64,000 nucleotides of DNA from Thioploca ingrica (GTDB taxonomy: Bacteria > Pseudomonadota > Gammaproteobacteria > Beggiatoales > Beggiatoaceae), in NCBI GenBank assembly GCA_000828835.1, contig AP014633.1, positions 186,001 through 250,000 on the forward strand, written 5' to 3'. Under the pieces are notes generated by a model, which made no database searches, was not told where the DNA came from, and worked only from the letters and a program-made list of their open reading frames with translations. The first letter of the stretch is position 1, and the number at the start of each line of letters is the position of its first letter. The position numbers were made by a program, and so were the translations under genes. Below are positions 46,902 to 56,186 of this stretch, one piece after another.

Positions 46902-47029
46902 GTTACGTATAAAAAATCCAATTCATCCCTTTGAAAAAAGGGGTAGTAGGGGGGATTTGCTGAAGGCCAAGTTCCCGAAATTCCCCTATATCCCCTTTTC
47001 TAAAGGAAAGTATAGCAACTATGCGTAAC
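46902..47029. repeat. 128-bp inverted-repeat element, CCCTTTGAAAAAAGGG family
   Basis: Ends GTTACGTAT (46902-46910) and ATGCGTAAC (47021-47029) are inverted copies with one mismatch. The inner part has CCCTTTGAAAAAAGGGG, TAGGGGGGATTT, and on the other side CCCCTATATCCCCTTTTCTAAAGG. Related to the elements at 7311, 10467 and 47916. Confidence 0.7.
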
Positions 47030-47072
47030 CCGGAGTGAGTAAATATAGTAATCTATGAGAGGAAGCTAAAAA

Positions 47073-47879
47073 ATGCCCTTTGATTTTGGTAAAAATTGGT
47101 TAGATTTTTCAAAAAACGCTTTAACCTCAGCAAAGGTAAAGCAAGCTGAAAATGATTTTGCAAAATTATTTGCCGGAATCGAACTAACCGGAAAAACCTT
47201 CATTGATATTGGCTTTGGGCAAGGTTTAAGTTTGCTTATTGCTAGACAAAATGGAGCAACCGTAGTTGGCTGCGAAATCAACCCCACTTGTAAAGAAGCC
47301 TTAGAGCAGACGCTGATTCATTTTCCACACGTTAAATCAACTGACATTCCCATAGTGATAGGTTCTATACTTAATCAAGACACCGTCAATCAACTACTAA
47401 AATATTCTAACAATCAAGGTGTTGATATAGTTCATTCCTGGGGGGTGTTACACCACACGGGAAACATGCGACAAGCTTTTCAATCGGTGGCCAAGTTGGT
47501 TAAAGAGGATGGATATTTGGTCATTGCCATCTATAATAAGCACTGGAGTAGCTATATATGGTTAATTATCAAGTGGTTATACTGTAAACTACCCTCACTA
47601 TTACAATCAGGTTTAGTTTATTTATTTTATCCTATTATTTGGTTAGCAAAGTACTTAGTGACTAGAGAAAATCCCACCAAAAAGACGCGTGGAATGGATT
47701 TTCTTTATGACGTAATTGATTGGGTAGGCGGTTATCCCTACGAATACGCTTCAATCGAGGAAATAGAAAAATTAATGATGAATTTAGGATTCCAAAAATT
47801 GAAACATGTGAAAGCTCAAGTACCCACCGGATGTAACGAATTTATTTTTAGAAAAAACTTACCACTTATTGAAAAATAA
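47073..47879 (+). CDS. class I SAM-dependent methyltransferase
   Basis: 268 residues. SAM motif I FIDIGFGQGLSLLIARQNG (about 46-64), VVGCEINPT, then DIVHSWGVLHHTGNM (about 122-136) and VKEDGYLVIAIYNKHW. A hydrophobic segment (LLQSGLVYLFYPIIWLAKYL) sits about 175-194, and the end has GYPYEYASIEEIEKLMMNLGF, like methyltransferases of surface-sugar clusters. It lies between two related palindromic elements (46902 and 47916), which may have carried or framed it. Confidence 0.85.
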   Translation: MPFDFGKNWLDFSKNALTSAKVKQAENDFAKLFAGIELTGKTFIDIGFGQGLSLLIARQNGATVVGCEINPTCKEALEQTLIHFPHVKSTDIPIVIGSILNQDTVNQLLKYSNNQGVDIVHSWGVLHHTGNMRQAFQSVAKLVKEDGYLVIAIYNKHWSSYIWLIIKWLYCKLPSLLQSGLVYLFYPIIWLAKYLVTRENPTKKTRGMDFLYDVIDWVGGYPYEYASIEEIEKLMMNLGFQKLKHVKAQVPTGCNEFIFRKNLPLIEK

Positions 47880-47915
47880 TAGCCTGTTTAGCAAGCGTAG
47901 TACCACTCTTAAGGT

Positions 47916-47987
47916 CACTGCCATTAAGTTAAGACCTTTTACTTCCCCCTTTTTCAAAGGGGGGAATTTTTAACTTCATGGCATTGA
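47916..47987. repeat. 72-bp inverted-repeat (MITE-like) element
   Basis: Left end TCACTGCCATTAAGTTAAG is identical to the left end of the element at 10467. The right end, read in reverse complement, is TCAATGCCATGAAGTTAAA. The core is CCCCCTTTTTCAAAGGGGGG. It separates the convergent methyltransferase and beta-propeller genes. Confidence 0.78.
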
Positions 47988-48136
47988 CTCTTAAGGTTGA
48001 ATTTTCATACCCGTGCAAGCTGGTATTCAGTGGTTCCAACGGGTTAGAGATTCCCGTTTCCGTGAGAATAACGTTAAGTTGACGGCAGTGTTCCTACGCT
48101 TCACTTAGTCCAATTGATTGAACTAATTACTCTTTT

Positions 48137-50551
48137 TTACCAACTGACTTCTTTTAGACCAGCCAATCCTTGTGCCATCCAGACCTGATCAGGTGTTAAC
48201 ACGAAGTTATCACCACACATTAGGCAGAGTTGAAGTTGCTTAAGTAATTGCGCTTCTTGTCCAGGAATGAGTCGATAGACTTCACAATATGAATAAAAAT
48301 ATCGGCCATAGTTTAGCGGTTCGGTGATGAGTAGTATGGTTTGAGGAGCTACCGCTTGTAATCCCAGTATTCCAGCCACAATCCAATTGCCTTCTTGTGC
48401 AAAGTTTTGTCCAGGATTGAGTTGCAATATTTGAGTAACCAATTCCTGATTGCCATCATAGATTGGACCCCAGGGTTCAAAAGATTTAACTTTATATTCT
48501 TTTAGACAATTAACATAGATGGATTCACCGTTCCAGAATACTGGAGAACCACTTAGGCAAGGGAATTCATAACTGTAAAGTAAATGAGCTTGCTCAATAT
48601 CCAGTGCTAATCTATTTAAACGTAATTGTCCAGTTGAAGTGGCTTCTTGAGTAATTAATTCACCATTGGCTATAAACAGGTTCTCCGGATTACCTGGAAT
48701 AAATCGGTTCAATGTTTCCCCTAGGTTTTGCAAATTCCAACTATGTAGTACCCATTTAAATTGCTCTTTTTGTTGGTCTGAAGGAAGTTGTTCAGCGAGA
48801 TAAAACCATCCTTCATAAATGAAAGGTTGCCTAAATAATTTATCTTCAGCTTTTTCTAGTAGTGTTTGAGTTGGATATAGTTGACCGGTAAGTATATCAA
48901 GGAGTTGGATGGTGGTATCATAATTGTAAAACACAGCCCAATGTTGATCCATTAATAACTTTTGGTAATCATTTTTTGGTAAAGTCCATTGTTGGCTAGG
49001 TAATTCTAAATTGGGTAAAGTATAACGGTACAAGCGATAATGAGCACCATTTGTTGCTACCGCCCATAGCTCGTCATTTTCTAGCTTAAGCCAAGTGAGA
49101 TCAGCGGCTAATTCTAATTGACCTAATTGTTGAAATTGATCAGCCTGCCAACGAAGAGTAAGTAATACTTGATCTCCTAAAGCGACGAAACTATCTGGCG
49201 CAATAGCAAATACCTGTTGTAATGGAATAGGACTGTCAAACTGACCGGCGGCTTCGATTTGATTATTCGCTAAAGAAACCCTTTGCAAATAACTGCGTAT
49301 CCCCGTTTCAATAGAAACCTCAAAGGGTAAAAGAGCAAAAGCTTGTTGCCAATCGAGCAACCATAACGCTGATTCACCGGTTAACCCGATTTCTGTTGCT
49401 TGTTCAGCTAAGGGAACAAAGTGATCCATTAGAATGGGTTGATTGGGCAGAGTGACATCAAACCGACTTAGCGCAACTTTACTGATGGGAAGAGTCGTTT
49501 CTTTATCCACCCATTGGTTATCATTAACTACAGCCAGTAAATAATTATCATGGGAGGATAGTGCATAAACTCGATCAGATATCTCTAATTTGCTCATAAC
49601 TTGGGGTAATGACGGGTTGGTTAAATCGATAACCCACAGATTACAAAACCCTTCATCAGAGGTCACTACAAAAGCACGATTATCAACAAAATGAGTTCCA
49701 AGACATGAAGAGGAATCCATAGTTCCAGGGGTAAGATTCACTTCCCCAATTAAAGCCATTGCTGGTGAGCCTAAATCGTAACTAGCTACAATGGTGTTGC
49801 TTCCCAGTGAATAGACTAGGCGTAATTGTTTATTGAATACATTAAAATGCAATGCTGAATCAATGTCTCCTGATATAGGTATTGAAGGAAATTCAACTAA
49901 AGGATCATTGGGCTGTGATAAATCAATCACTTGAATTTGTCTCGTTGCTGAAGTGTAATTTTGATAAGTTAACACCAGATAGTCAGGAAAAATGGCTGTT
50001 TCATATAGAAAACCGGGCGACTGAATCTTATCCACTATCTCAAGCTGTTCTTGAGCATTCCATTTGAATACTGTAATCTCGTGAATTTCAGGAATGCTAT
50101 CAGCAGGACGTGTCACCACATAAATAAATTGGCCACGCTGCTGTGATGTCACCACATAGCCTGGTAAACTAAAATCTTGGCGTGTTATTAAGCGACCATC
50201 GGGTTGTTGCTGTATTACCGTTAAGCGATTACCCTCTGCTAACCCGCTATCATGTTGTAATAATACGTACTGTTTACCTCGCACATAAAATTCATGCGGA
50301 TATCCTAATAAAGTAATTTGAGCAACTAAACGGGGGTTATTTAATTCTGCAACATCAATTATTTGAAAACGTTGTGCTGTTTCATTGGCGTATAATAGTT
50401 TATTACCCACTATTTTAAGTGGACCTGGTGTTTCCACCAGAGAATCATCCAGCCAATCGGGTGTATTATTTAAAGGGTTGCTACTTTCATTACAAGATAA
50501 TAAGGAAAATAGGACAATTATTTCAATTATAATATAATATATCAATGACAT
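48137..50551 (-). CDS. beta-propeller lipoprotein
   Basis: 804 residues. The N-terminal IIIEIIVLFSLLSCNESS has a lipobox (LLSC, Cys about 20), so it should be lipid-anchored, probably in the outer membrane. The rest is made of LVIVD-like blades: FQIIDVAELNNPRLVAQI, IQVIDLSQPNDPLVEF, LWVIDLTNPSLPQVMSKL, each giving 'VxVxDxSxPxxP' signatures. These make beta-propellers that act in protein or ligand binding at the cell surface. No enzyme motif. Monocistronic, divergent from dapF. Confidence 0.8.
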   Translation of the reverse strand: MSLIYYIIIEIIVLFSLLSCNESSNPLNNTPDWLDDSLVETPGPLKIVGNKLLYANETAQRFQIIDVAELNNPRLVAQITLLGYPHEFYVRGKQYVLLQHDSGLAEGNRLTVIQQQPDGRLITRQDFSLPGYVVTSQQRGQFIYVVTRPADSIPEIHEITVFKWNAQEQLEIVDKIQSPGFLYETAIFPDYLVLTYQNYTSATRQIQVIDLSQPNDPLVEFPSIPISGDIDSALHFNVFNKQLRLVYSLGSNTIVASYDLGSPAMALIGEVNLTPGTMDSSSCLGTHFVDNRAFVVTSDEGFCNLWVIDLTNPSLPQVMSKLEISDRVYALSSHDNYLLAVVNDNQWVDKETTLPISKVALSRFDVTLPNQPILMDHFVPLAEQATEIGLTGESALWLLDWQQAFALLPFEVSIETGIRSYLQRVSLANNQIEAAGQFDSPIPLQQVFAIAPDSFVALGDQVLLTLRWQADQFQQLGQLELAADLTWLKLENDELWAVATNGAHYRLYRYTLPNLELPSQQWTLPKNDYQKLLMDQHWAVFYNYDTTIQLLDILTGQLYPTQTLLEKAEDKLFRQPFIYEGWFYLAEQLPSDQQKEQFKWVLHSWNLQNLGETLNRFIPGNPENLFIANGELITQEATSTGQLRLNRLALDIEQAHLLYSYEFPCLSGSPVFWNGESIYVNCLKEYKVKSFEPWGPIYDGNQELVTQILQLNPGQNFAQEGNWIVAGILGLQAVAPQTILLITEPLNYGRYFYSYCEVYRLIPGQEAQLLKQLQLCLMCGDNFVLTPDQVWMAQGLAGLKEVSW

Positions 50552-50776
50552 AACTTTATATCCTCATCCAAACAAGATGATAACCTATTTTAACTTAAAG
50601 TCAGTTTATCCGAGGGGTTTCCTTTTGCCGAATCACTTTTTTCAACACGCTGGGATTCTTTTCTTTAATTTAAGCGTACTCGATTTTTATAGAGTTAGTT
50701 ATAATGAAAATAAAATAATCACATTGTATGCCAAAAAATAATTGCTTTCCTCTCTCTAAAAAAAGGGACTCTTAAT

Positions 50777-51607
50777 ATGCAAATTGCTTTTACCAAAATG
50801 CAAGGATTGGGTAATGACTTTATTATCTTTGATAATACTTCTAACTCCATCTCCTTAACCACCGAACAGATACGTTTTATAGCGAGGCGTCGCTTTGGAG
50901 TGGGATGTGATCAATTGTTATTTGTAGAAGCCAGCAACAAGCCCAACGTTGATTTTCGGTATCGTATTTTTAATGCCGATGGCGAAGAAGTACAGCAATG
51001 TGGTAATGGTGCCCGCTGTTTTGCCCGTTTTGTCGTCGACAAAGGCTTAACTGACAAAAAAAATTTAGTCATAGAAACGCACTCTGGCTTGATTTGTCCG
51101 CAGATTGAAGAGAATGGAGATATTACTGTCAATATGGGCGTGCCGCGGTTGAACCCCGTTGATATTCCTTTTAATGCAGATAAAGTCGAACTACAATATC
51201 CGATTATGGTGGGGACTGACTTGTATAAAATTGGGGCCATATCAATAGGTAATCCTCATGCCGTGTTATTAGTTGACTCTATAGAAACCGCACCGGTAGA
51301 AACGGTAGGAGCAAAGCTTTCTTTGCATCATCGCTTTCCACAACGTGCTAATGTTAGCTTTATGCAAATTATTGACAATTCAAATATTAAATTGCGAGTA
51401 TATGAACGTGGTGTTGGTGAAACCCTGGCTTGCGGCACGGGTGCTTGTGCAGCAGTTGTGGTGGGTCAGCGGCTAAAACGTTTGGATAGTATAGTGACAG
51501 TCAATTTACCCGGTGGACAGTTGCAAATTCAATGGGCAGGTCCTGATGCCGCCGTATTAATGACCGGTCCGGCTGTCCATGTGTTTGAAGGTACCATTGA
51601 ATTATGA
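50777..51607 (+). CDS. dapF: diaminopimelate epimerase
   Basis: 276 residues. Interconverts LL- and meso-diaminopimelate for lysine and peptidoglycan. The two catalytic cysteines are in EEVQQCGNGARCFARF (about 73) and GETLACGTGACAAVV (about 217). MQGLGNDFIIFDN (8-20), RRFGVGCDQLL and SIGNPHAVLLVD are also canonical. It overlaps the DUF484 gene by ATGA, a conserved gammaproteobacterial pair. Confidence 0.97.
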   Translation: MQIAFTKMQGLGNDFIIFDNTSNSISLTTEQIRFIARRRFGVGCDQLLFVEASNKPNVDFRYRIFNADGEEVQQCGNGARCFARFVVDKGLTDKKNLVIETHSGLICPQIEENGDITVNMGVPRLNPVDIPFNADKVELQYPIMVGTDLYKIGAISIGNPHAVLLVDSIETAPVETVGAKLSLHHRFPQRANVSFMQIIDNSNIKLRVYERGVGETLACGTGACAAVVVGQRLKRLDSIVTVNLPGGQLQIQWAGPDAAVLMTGPAVHVFEGTIEL

Positions 51608-52311
51608 ATACTTCACCTAAAAACTGGCGCCCTTATGAAGAACTCTCTGATGAAGTAATAGCCCACTATTTACAACAACATCCCGAATTTTTTACTCACC
51701 ATGAGAGTTTATTGGCAATCATGAAGATCCCACACATCACGGGATCAGCCATTTCATTGATAGAACGGCAACTCGCTGTATTACGCGAAGAAAATCAACA
51801 ATTACAACGCCAATTAGATAAGTTGGTTAGGATTGCTCAAGAAAACGAACAACTGAACTGGCGTATTCAACGTTTGATTGCCGTGTTAGTCAGTGCTACC
51901 GGGATAGATGAATTTTTTGATATCCTGTATACCACCATAGCCAATGAATTTAATACCCAAGCTGTAGCAGTAAGGTGGTTTGAATTACCAAGTGGTCAGT
52001 TAGCACCGCGACCGGAATTCAAGGAATATGATGCTCAAGTATTCGCTTTATTCGAAAATTTGTTAGCTAACAGTACACCTTTTTGCGGACAGTTGACCAC
52101 CGAACGGCTTGAATATCTGTTTCCGAATAACAACGTCGTTTCTGCAGTCTTGCTGCCATTAGGAAAGCCCAAGCCACAAGGGGTATTGGCTATGGGTAGC
52201 GATGATATTTCCCGATTTCATGCAAGTATGGGTACCGAGTTGCTTCAGTATATGGCTGACTTAATTAGTCATTTATTAAAAATGTGGTTGCGGTTGACTT
52301 CAACTCTTTAA
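51604..52311 (+). CDS. DUF484 (YigA) GAF-like protein
   Basis: 235 residues. N-terminal helical part with VIAHYLQQHPEFFTHHESLLA (21 residues, conserved YLxxHPEFF), PHITGSAISLIERQLAVLRE, then a GAF-like domain (about 90-230) ending GVLAMGSDDISRFHASMGTELL-type residues. Function unknown in all genomes, but nearly always between dapF and xerC. Here xerC does not follow: the next 460 bp are non-coding and then an unrelated gene begins. Confidence 0.92.
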   Translation: MNTSPKNWRPYEELSDEVIAHYLQQHPEFFTHHESLLAIMKIPHITGSAISLIERQLAVLREENQQLQRQLDKLVRIAQENEQLNWRIQRLIAVLVSATGIDEFFDILYTTIANEFNTQAVAVRWFELPSGQLAPRPEFKEYDAQVFALFENLLANSTPFCGQLTTERLEYLFPNNNVVSAVLLPLGKPKPQGVLAMGSDDISRFHASMGTELLQYMADLISHLLKMWLRLTSTL

Positions 52312-52776
52312 TAAAGTGACTTTTGTCAGCCGATTTCTTTTCCCATTCTTAAACTTAGTTAGCCAGTGTAGGATGGTCATAATAGCGCCAAGCCTTAAAA
52401 CTTTACCCGCTATTAAAACAATGGATCTCACTCCATTCAACTTATCCTACTCTTGCTACCGGTGCTTACTTTTATTGAGCTAAGCGCACACTGATTGGCC
52501 AATTATTCTTTAATTACTTAGGCTTAACTCGTTTTTTTACCCCAACCCCAACTACTTTCATCGTCGCATTGCGCCCGAAATTTCTAACTGGCTATTGATG
52601 ATAATCGTGCACTGAAAAATTTCCATCTTTTTAAAATGGGAAACAAGAGAAAAGCAATCTGGTGGGTAACTAGAATGATTTATTGAGGAGCAATGCCATT
52701 GCTATAGGCTTAGGATTTATAGCGCCTCTTAACGCGAAGCGTGTTTAAATTTAAAATAAGAGTAAAATAATTCTTC
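52312..52776. other. intergenic region with one palindromic repeat
   Basis: No ORF of note. Contains the GTAGGAT...ATCCTAC element at 52368-52450 and otherwise AT-rich sequence. xerC, expected after DUF484, is absent and no xerC remnant was recognised. Confidence 0.45.
52368..52450. repeat. 83-bp element bounded by GTAGGAT/ATCCTAC
   Basis: GTAGGAT (52368-52374) and ATCCTAC (52444-52450) are perfect inverted copies, and a second pair ATGGATC.../...CTCCATTC is partial. Similar in style to the GTAGGATG repeats near 1388 and 27119. Confidence 0.5.
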
Positions 52777-53544
52777 ATGTCGAGTAACACTACTGATTTT
52801 CCCCAAATTGGGTTATTTATTACTTGTTTAGTGGATCTATTTCGTCCTAACGTGGGTTTCGCTGCGCTCGAATTACTAGAACGTTGTGGCTGCCATGTTA
52901 AAGTACCTATTAAGCAAACCTGTTGTGGTCAAATTGCTTATAATAATGGCGATATTAACAATAGTCGCTTACTGGCCAAACAACTGATAAATGAATTTGA
53001 TAGTTGTGATTATATCGTTGCACCTTCTGGATCTTGTATCGGTATGCTTAAACGACACTATCCGGAACTATTTACTCATGAACCGGATTGGCAAGCAAAG
53101 GCACAGAACTTTGCTGATCGTTGTTATGAATTAGTCAGTTTCTTAACTCAAGTACAAGGGATGACTCAAGTCAATACTCGCTTTGAACAAAGGGTGACTT
53201 ATCATGATTCCTGTAGTGGGTTACGCGAATTAGGAATTCAAATGCAACCGCGACAATTATTGAATAGCGTATCAGGATTGACGCTCATTGAAATGAAAGC
53301 AACTCAAGAATGTTGTGGATTTGGAGGCACTTTTTGTGTGAAATATTCTCCTATTTCAGCGCGTCTTTTAGCAGATAAAGTCGCTCATATTCAAGCAACG
53401 GGTGCGCAAGTGGTGTTGGCTGGAGATATGGGATGTTTGTTAAATATCGCTGGTTATCTAAAACGATTAGCCAGTTCTATAAAGGTGTATCATGTTGCCG
53501 AAGTATTAGCCGGTAGGGCTAATATTTCAGCAATTGGGGAATAA
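52777..53544 (+). CDS. LutA-like iron-sulfur (CCG-domain) protein
   Basis: 255 residues with two CCG domains: FITCLVDLFRPNVG plus IKQTCCGQIAYNNGD (about 12-60) and VTYHDSCSGLRELG plus ATQECCGFGGTFCVKYSP (about 145-200). These bind iron-sulfur or flavin-linked redox centres. LutA works with LutB and LutC to oxidise L-lactate; neither partner is next to it, so its electron partner is unknown. Length and spacing match LutA/YkgE. Confidence 0.87.
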   Translation: MSSNTTDFPQIGLFITCLVDLFRPNVGFAALELLERCGCHVKVPIKQTCCGQIAYNNGDINNSRLLAKQLINEFDSCDYIVAPSGSCIGMLKRHYPELFTHEPDWQAKAQNFADRCYELVSFLTQVQGMTQVNTRFEQRVTYHDSCSGLRELGIQMQPRQLLNSVSGLTLIEMKATQECCGFGGTFCVKYSPISARLLADKVAHIQATGAQVVLAGDMGCLLNIAGYLKRLASSIKVYHVAEVLAGRANISAIGE

Positions 53545-53810
53545 CAAATACCCTAACGTAGAGTTATTTTTTGTTTATTTGCTGAAATAGACCAAGCTGG
53601 TATTCTTATTAACTTGCTATTAACCTAAACTGGTTCAAATAAAACATTTAATAAACTATAGACAAACGCATGAAACGATGGTAATTACTGGAAGCTCGTG
53701 GTTTTGATGGTGCAATAACGGTTGTAGTAGGATAGAAAACGCTTGAAATAGATCAGATTAAATAGCATAGACCTATTTAAAATTTTGTTAAAAAAAATGA
53801 GGAATTTATT

Positions 53811-54833
53811 ATGGATATGAGTGTCAAATCTTACTTGGTTATGATGTACTTTATTGCGTTGACTATGTATTTATGTTTGGTTGGACCACCGGCAAACGCT
53901 GAATCAGAGCCACCCCAACCCACTGCTCCGACCGTTTTAGAATCCGATAACTTACCGAGTAAAATAGTTCGTACTTTGCTCGGGCATAAACGGAATGTTA
54001 CCTCGGTTGCTTTTAGCCCAGACGGTAAAATTTTGGCATCCGGAAGTGAAGATGAATCGCTGAAATTGTGGAACATAGATACTGGGGAAGAAATTCGTAC
54101 TTTAAAAGCCCATAACTTTTGGGTTACTTCAGTGGCTTTTAGTCCAGATGGTAAGTTGTTAGCCTCCGGTGGTGAAGATAAAATCGTCAATTTGTGGGAA
54201 GTCAGTAGCGGCAAAAAATTAGATTCTTTACATGGACATGATAATTCAGTAACCGCATTAGCTTTTAGTCCAGATGGACAAATTCTCGCCTCGGCGAGTT
54301 GGGACCGGAAAATTAATCTCTGGGATGTTAAAACCAGGAAAAATTTACGGGTTCTTCTTGGACATAAACGTAATGTACCCTCGGTGGTTTTCAGTCCGGA
54401 TGGTACTATGCTTGCTTCGGCCAGTTGGGATAAAGAAATCAGATTGTGGGATGTTCAAACGGGTAAAGTCATTCGTACCTTAAAAGGACACAAAGGTTGG
54501 CTTAATTCGGTTGCCTTTAGTCCGGATGGAAAAATGTTGGCTTCGGGCAGTTTAGATCGAACTATCCGGTTGTGGGATGTTGAAACCGGTCAGAGAATTC
54601 GAACCCTTAAAGGACACCGTTCTGCTGTTATGTCAGTTGCTTTCAGCCCCGATGGCAAACTTTTGGCGTCGGGTAGTTTAGACAAAACCCTTAGAATTTG
54701 GGAAGTTGCTACCGGTAAATTACTTCGGACTTTAGAAGGACATTGGGGACATATCATGGCGGTGGCTTTTAAACCAGACGGGAGTGAATTAGTCTCTGGC
54801 AGTGAGGACACCACGATTAAAGTATGGCAATAA
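53811..54833 (+). CDS. exported seven-bladed WD40 protein
   Basis: 340 residues; GAGGA is just upstream. A signal peptide (YFIALTMYLCLVGPPANA, residues about 14-31) is followed by a Pro-rich linker and exactly seven WD40 repeats from about 57 to the end, each of 42 residues (GHKRNVTSVAFSPDGKILASGS, split across blades, ending LWD or IWE). The repeats are very alike at DNA level (126-bp period), suggesting recent duplication. It forms a complete propeller and probably a periplasmic binding scaffold. It resembles the WD40 part of NB-ARC proteins, which the STAND protein at 29934 lacks. Confidence 0.88.
   Translation: MDMSVKSYLVMMYFIALTMYLCLVGPPANAESEPPQPTAPTVLESDNLPSKIVRTLLGHKRNVTSVAFSPDGKILASGSEDESLKLWNIDTGEEIRTLKAHNFWVTSVAFSPDGKLLASGGEDKIVNLWEVSSGKKLDSLHGHDNSVTALAFSPDGQILASASWDRKINLWDVKTRKNLRVLLGHKRNVPSVVFSPDGTMLASASWDKEIRLWDVQTGKVIRTLKGHKGWLNSVAFSPDGKMLASGSLDRTIRLWDVETGQRIRTLKGHRSAVMSVAFSPDGKLLASGSLDKTLRIWEVATGKLLRTLEGHWGHIMAVAFKPDGSELVSGSEDTTIKVWQ
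53970..54833 (+). repeat. seven tandem 126-bp WD40-coding repeats
   Basis: Each unit encodes GH-x-SVAFSPDG-xx-LASGS-x-D-x-LW. Units are closely similar in nucleotide sequence, for example TTTAGTCCAGATGG and GCTTTTAGCCCAGACGG recur. Such arrays change copy number by recombination. Confidence 0.8.
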
Positions 54834-54876
54834 ACCTAACTAACCATAAAAAATTATTTTTAATGTCGGCTTGTTA

Positions 54877-56094
54877 ATGGTGATGAACGTCATTCAATTA
54901 CACCAGGTGAGTAAAACTTATACCCATTATACCCATGGTGTTGATCGGTTATTGGAATTAATTGCTCATCGTTCCCGCCATCAATCGTTTATTGCTTTAC
55001 ATCCGCTTGATTTAACTATTTGTCATGGTCAAGTCGTGGGTATTATTGGTGATAATGGCGCTGGTAAAAGTACTTTATTAAAACTCATTGCCGGAACGCT
55101 ACGACCGGATTCTGACGGACAATGTGAAATCAGAGGTCGCGTTGCTGCTTTACTCGAGTTAGGGGGAGGTTTTCATCCCGAAATGACCGGACGTGAAAAT
55201 GTCTATTTAAGTGGCACCATGATGGGACTTTCCTTAGAAGAAATTAATCATCTTTATGATCGTATTGTAGATTTTTCCGGTATTGCTGGCTTTATGGAGC
55301 AGCCAGTTAAAACTTATTCATCCGGTATGTTTGTGCGGCTAGCTTTTTCAGTAGCTACCTGTGTTGAGCCAGATATTCTTATTGTAGATGAAGCCTTATC
55401 AGTCGGTGATGGTGCGTTTGCGCGTCGATCTTTTAATCGGATTATGCAGTTTAAGCAAGCCGGTAAAACGATTTTATTTTGTTCTCACGCTCTTTATCAA
55501 GTTGAAGCCATCTGCGATCGCGTCATTTGGCTAGAACAAGGTCAAATTAAGCAAGATGGTTTACCGAGTCGGGTTGTTTCTGCTTACACCGAAGCAATTT
55601 CATTGGCTAATAAGACGCTTCTGCAAGCATCGTCGGCATCAACTACTTCATCAATAACCAGAATACCTGTAGAGGGAACAGCCCATTTTACGGATATTAA
55701 AGTGAGCGTCGATGGTATTACCGGACGCCAATTAGAAGCGTTAAGTTTGGAGAGCGAATTGAGCTTAACCATCGCATTTATTTCTGATCCGAACTTACCA
55801 ACCCCTAGCGTCGGGTTGCTGGTAACTCAAGTTGATGGCAGAGTGATTACTAGTGCAGGCACCCAACATGATGGCTTAATCATTGAACGGGAGCCTAATG
55901 GCAAAGCAAAAATCAGAGTTCAATTCCCTAAATTAGCTTTATTAAAAGGAGAATACTGGATTGATGTTTATTTACTGTGTGAAAATGCTATCCATGTTTA
56001 CGATAAAGCCACTAATATTGCTCAAATTCAAGTACATCAACGTGGCTTAGAACAAGGCGTAGTCAGTTTACCACGTGGTTGGGCACAAGTTTAA
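54877..56094 (+). CDS. wzt: polysaccharide ABC exporter ATPase (Wzt type)
   Basis: About 405 residues from ATG 54877 (ATG 54883 is also possible; the frame opens at TTG 54871). ABC ATPase: Walker A GIIGDNGAGKSTLLKLI (about 57-73), signature KTYSSGMFVRLAFSVA (about 148-163), Walker B DILIVDEALSVGD (about 171-183). The C-terminal part (about 265-395) is a Wzt-like carbohydrate-binding beta-sandwich (ITGRQLEALSLESELSLTI) which recognises the capped end of O-antigen. Partner permease is presumably wzm at 32242, 22 kb away. Confidence 0.88.
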   Translation: MVMNVIQLHQVSKTYTHYTHGVDRLLELIAHRSRHQSFIALHPLDLTICHGQVVGIIGDNGAGKSTLLKLIAGTLRPDSDGQCEIRGRVAALLELGGGFHPEMTGRENVYLSGTMMGLSLEEINHLYDRIVDFSGIAGFMEQPVKTYSSGMFVRLAFSVATCVEPDILIVDEALSVGDGAFARRSFNRIMQFKQAGKTILFCSHALYQVEAICDRVIWLEQGQIKQDGLPSRVVSAYTEAISLANKTLLQASSASTTSSITRIPVEGTAHFTDIKVSVDGITGRQLEALSLESELSLTIAFISDPNLPTPSVGLLVTQVDGRVITSAGTQHDGLIIEREPNGKAKIRVQFPKLALLKGEYWIDVYLLCENAIHVYDKATNIAQIQVHQRGLEQGVVSLPRGWAQV

Positions 56095-56134
56095 CTCACC
56101 GCGATAACTTAAATTCAGCTTAATCTCTCTATAG

Positions 56135-56162
56135 CGTGGTCGGACATTCTTATCCGACTACG
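56135..56162. terminator. hairpin between convergent wzt and fbp
   Basis: CGTGGTCGGA (56135-56144) and TCCGACTACG (56153-56162) pair with one mismatch around an 8-base loop. It has no T-run, so it may be a palindromic repeat that also stops transcription. Confidence 0.5.
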
Positions 56163-56186
56163 CGCTCGTTTTTGGTCAACTAAAAC

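Noticed and set aside
53970-54833. CRISPR or satellite array
   Set aside because: The 126-bp period is coding and matches WD40 blades.
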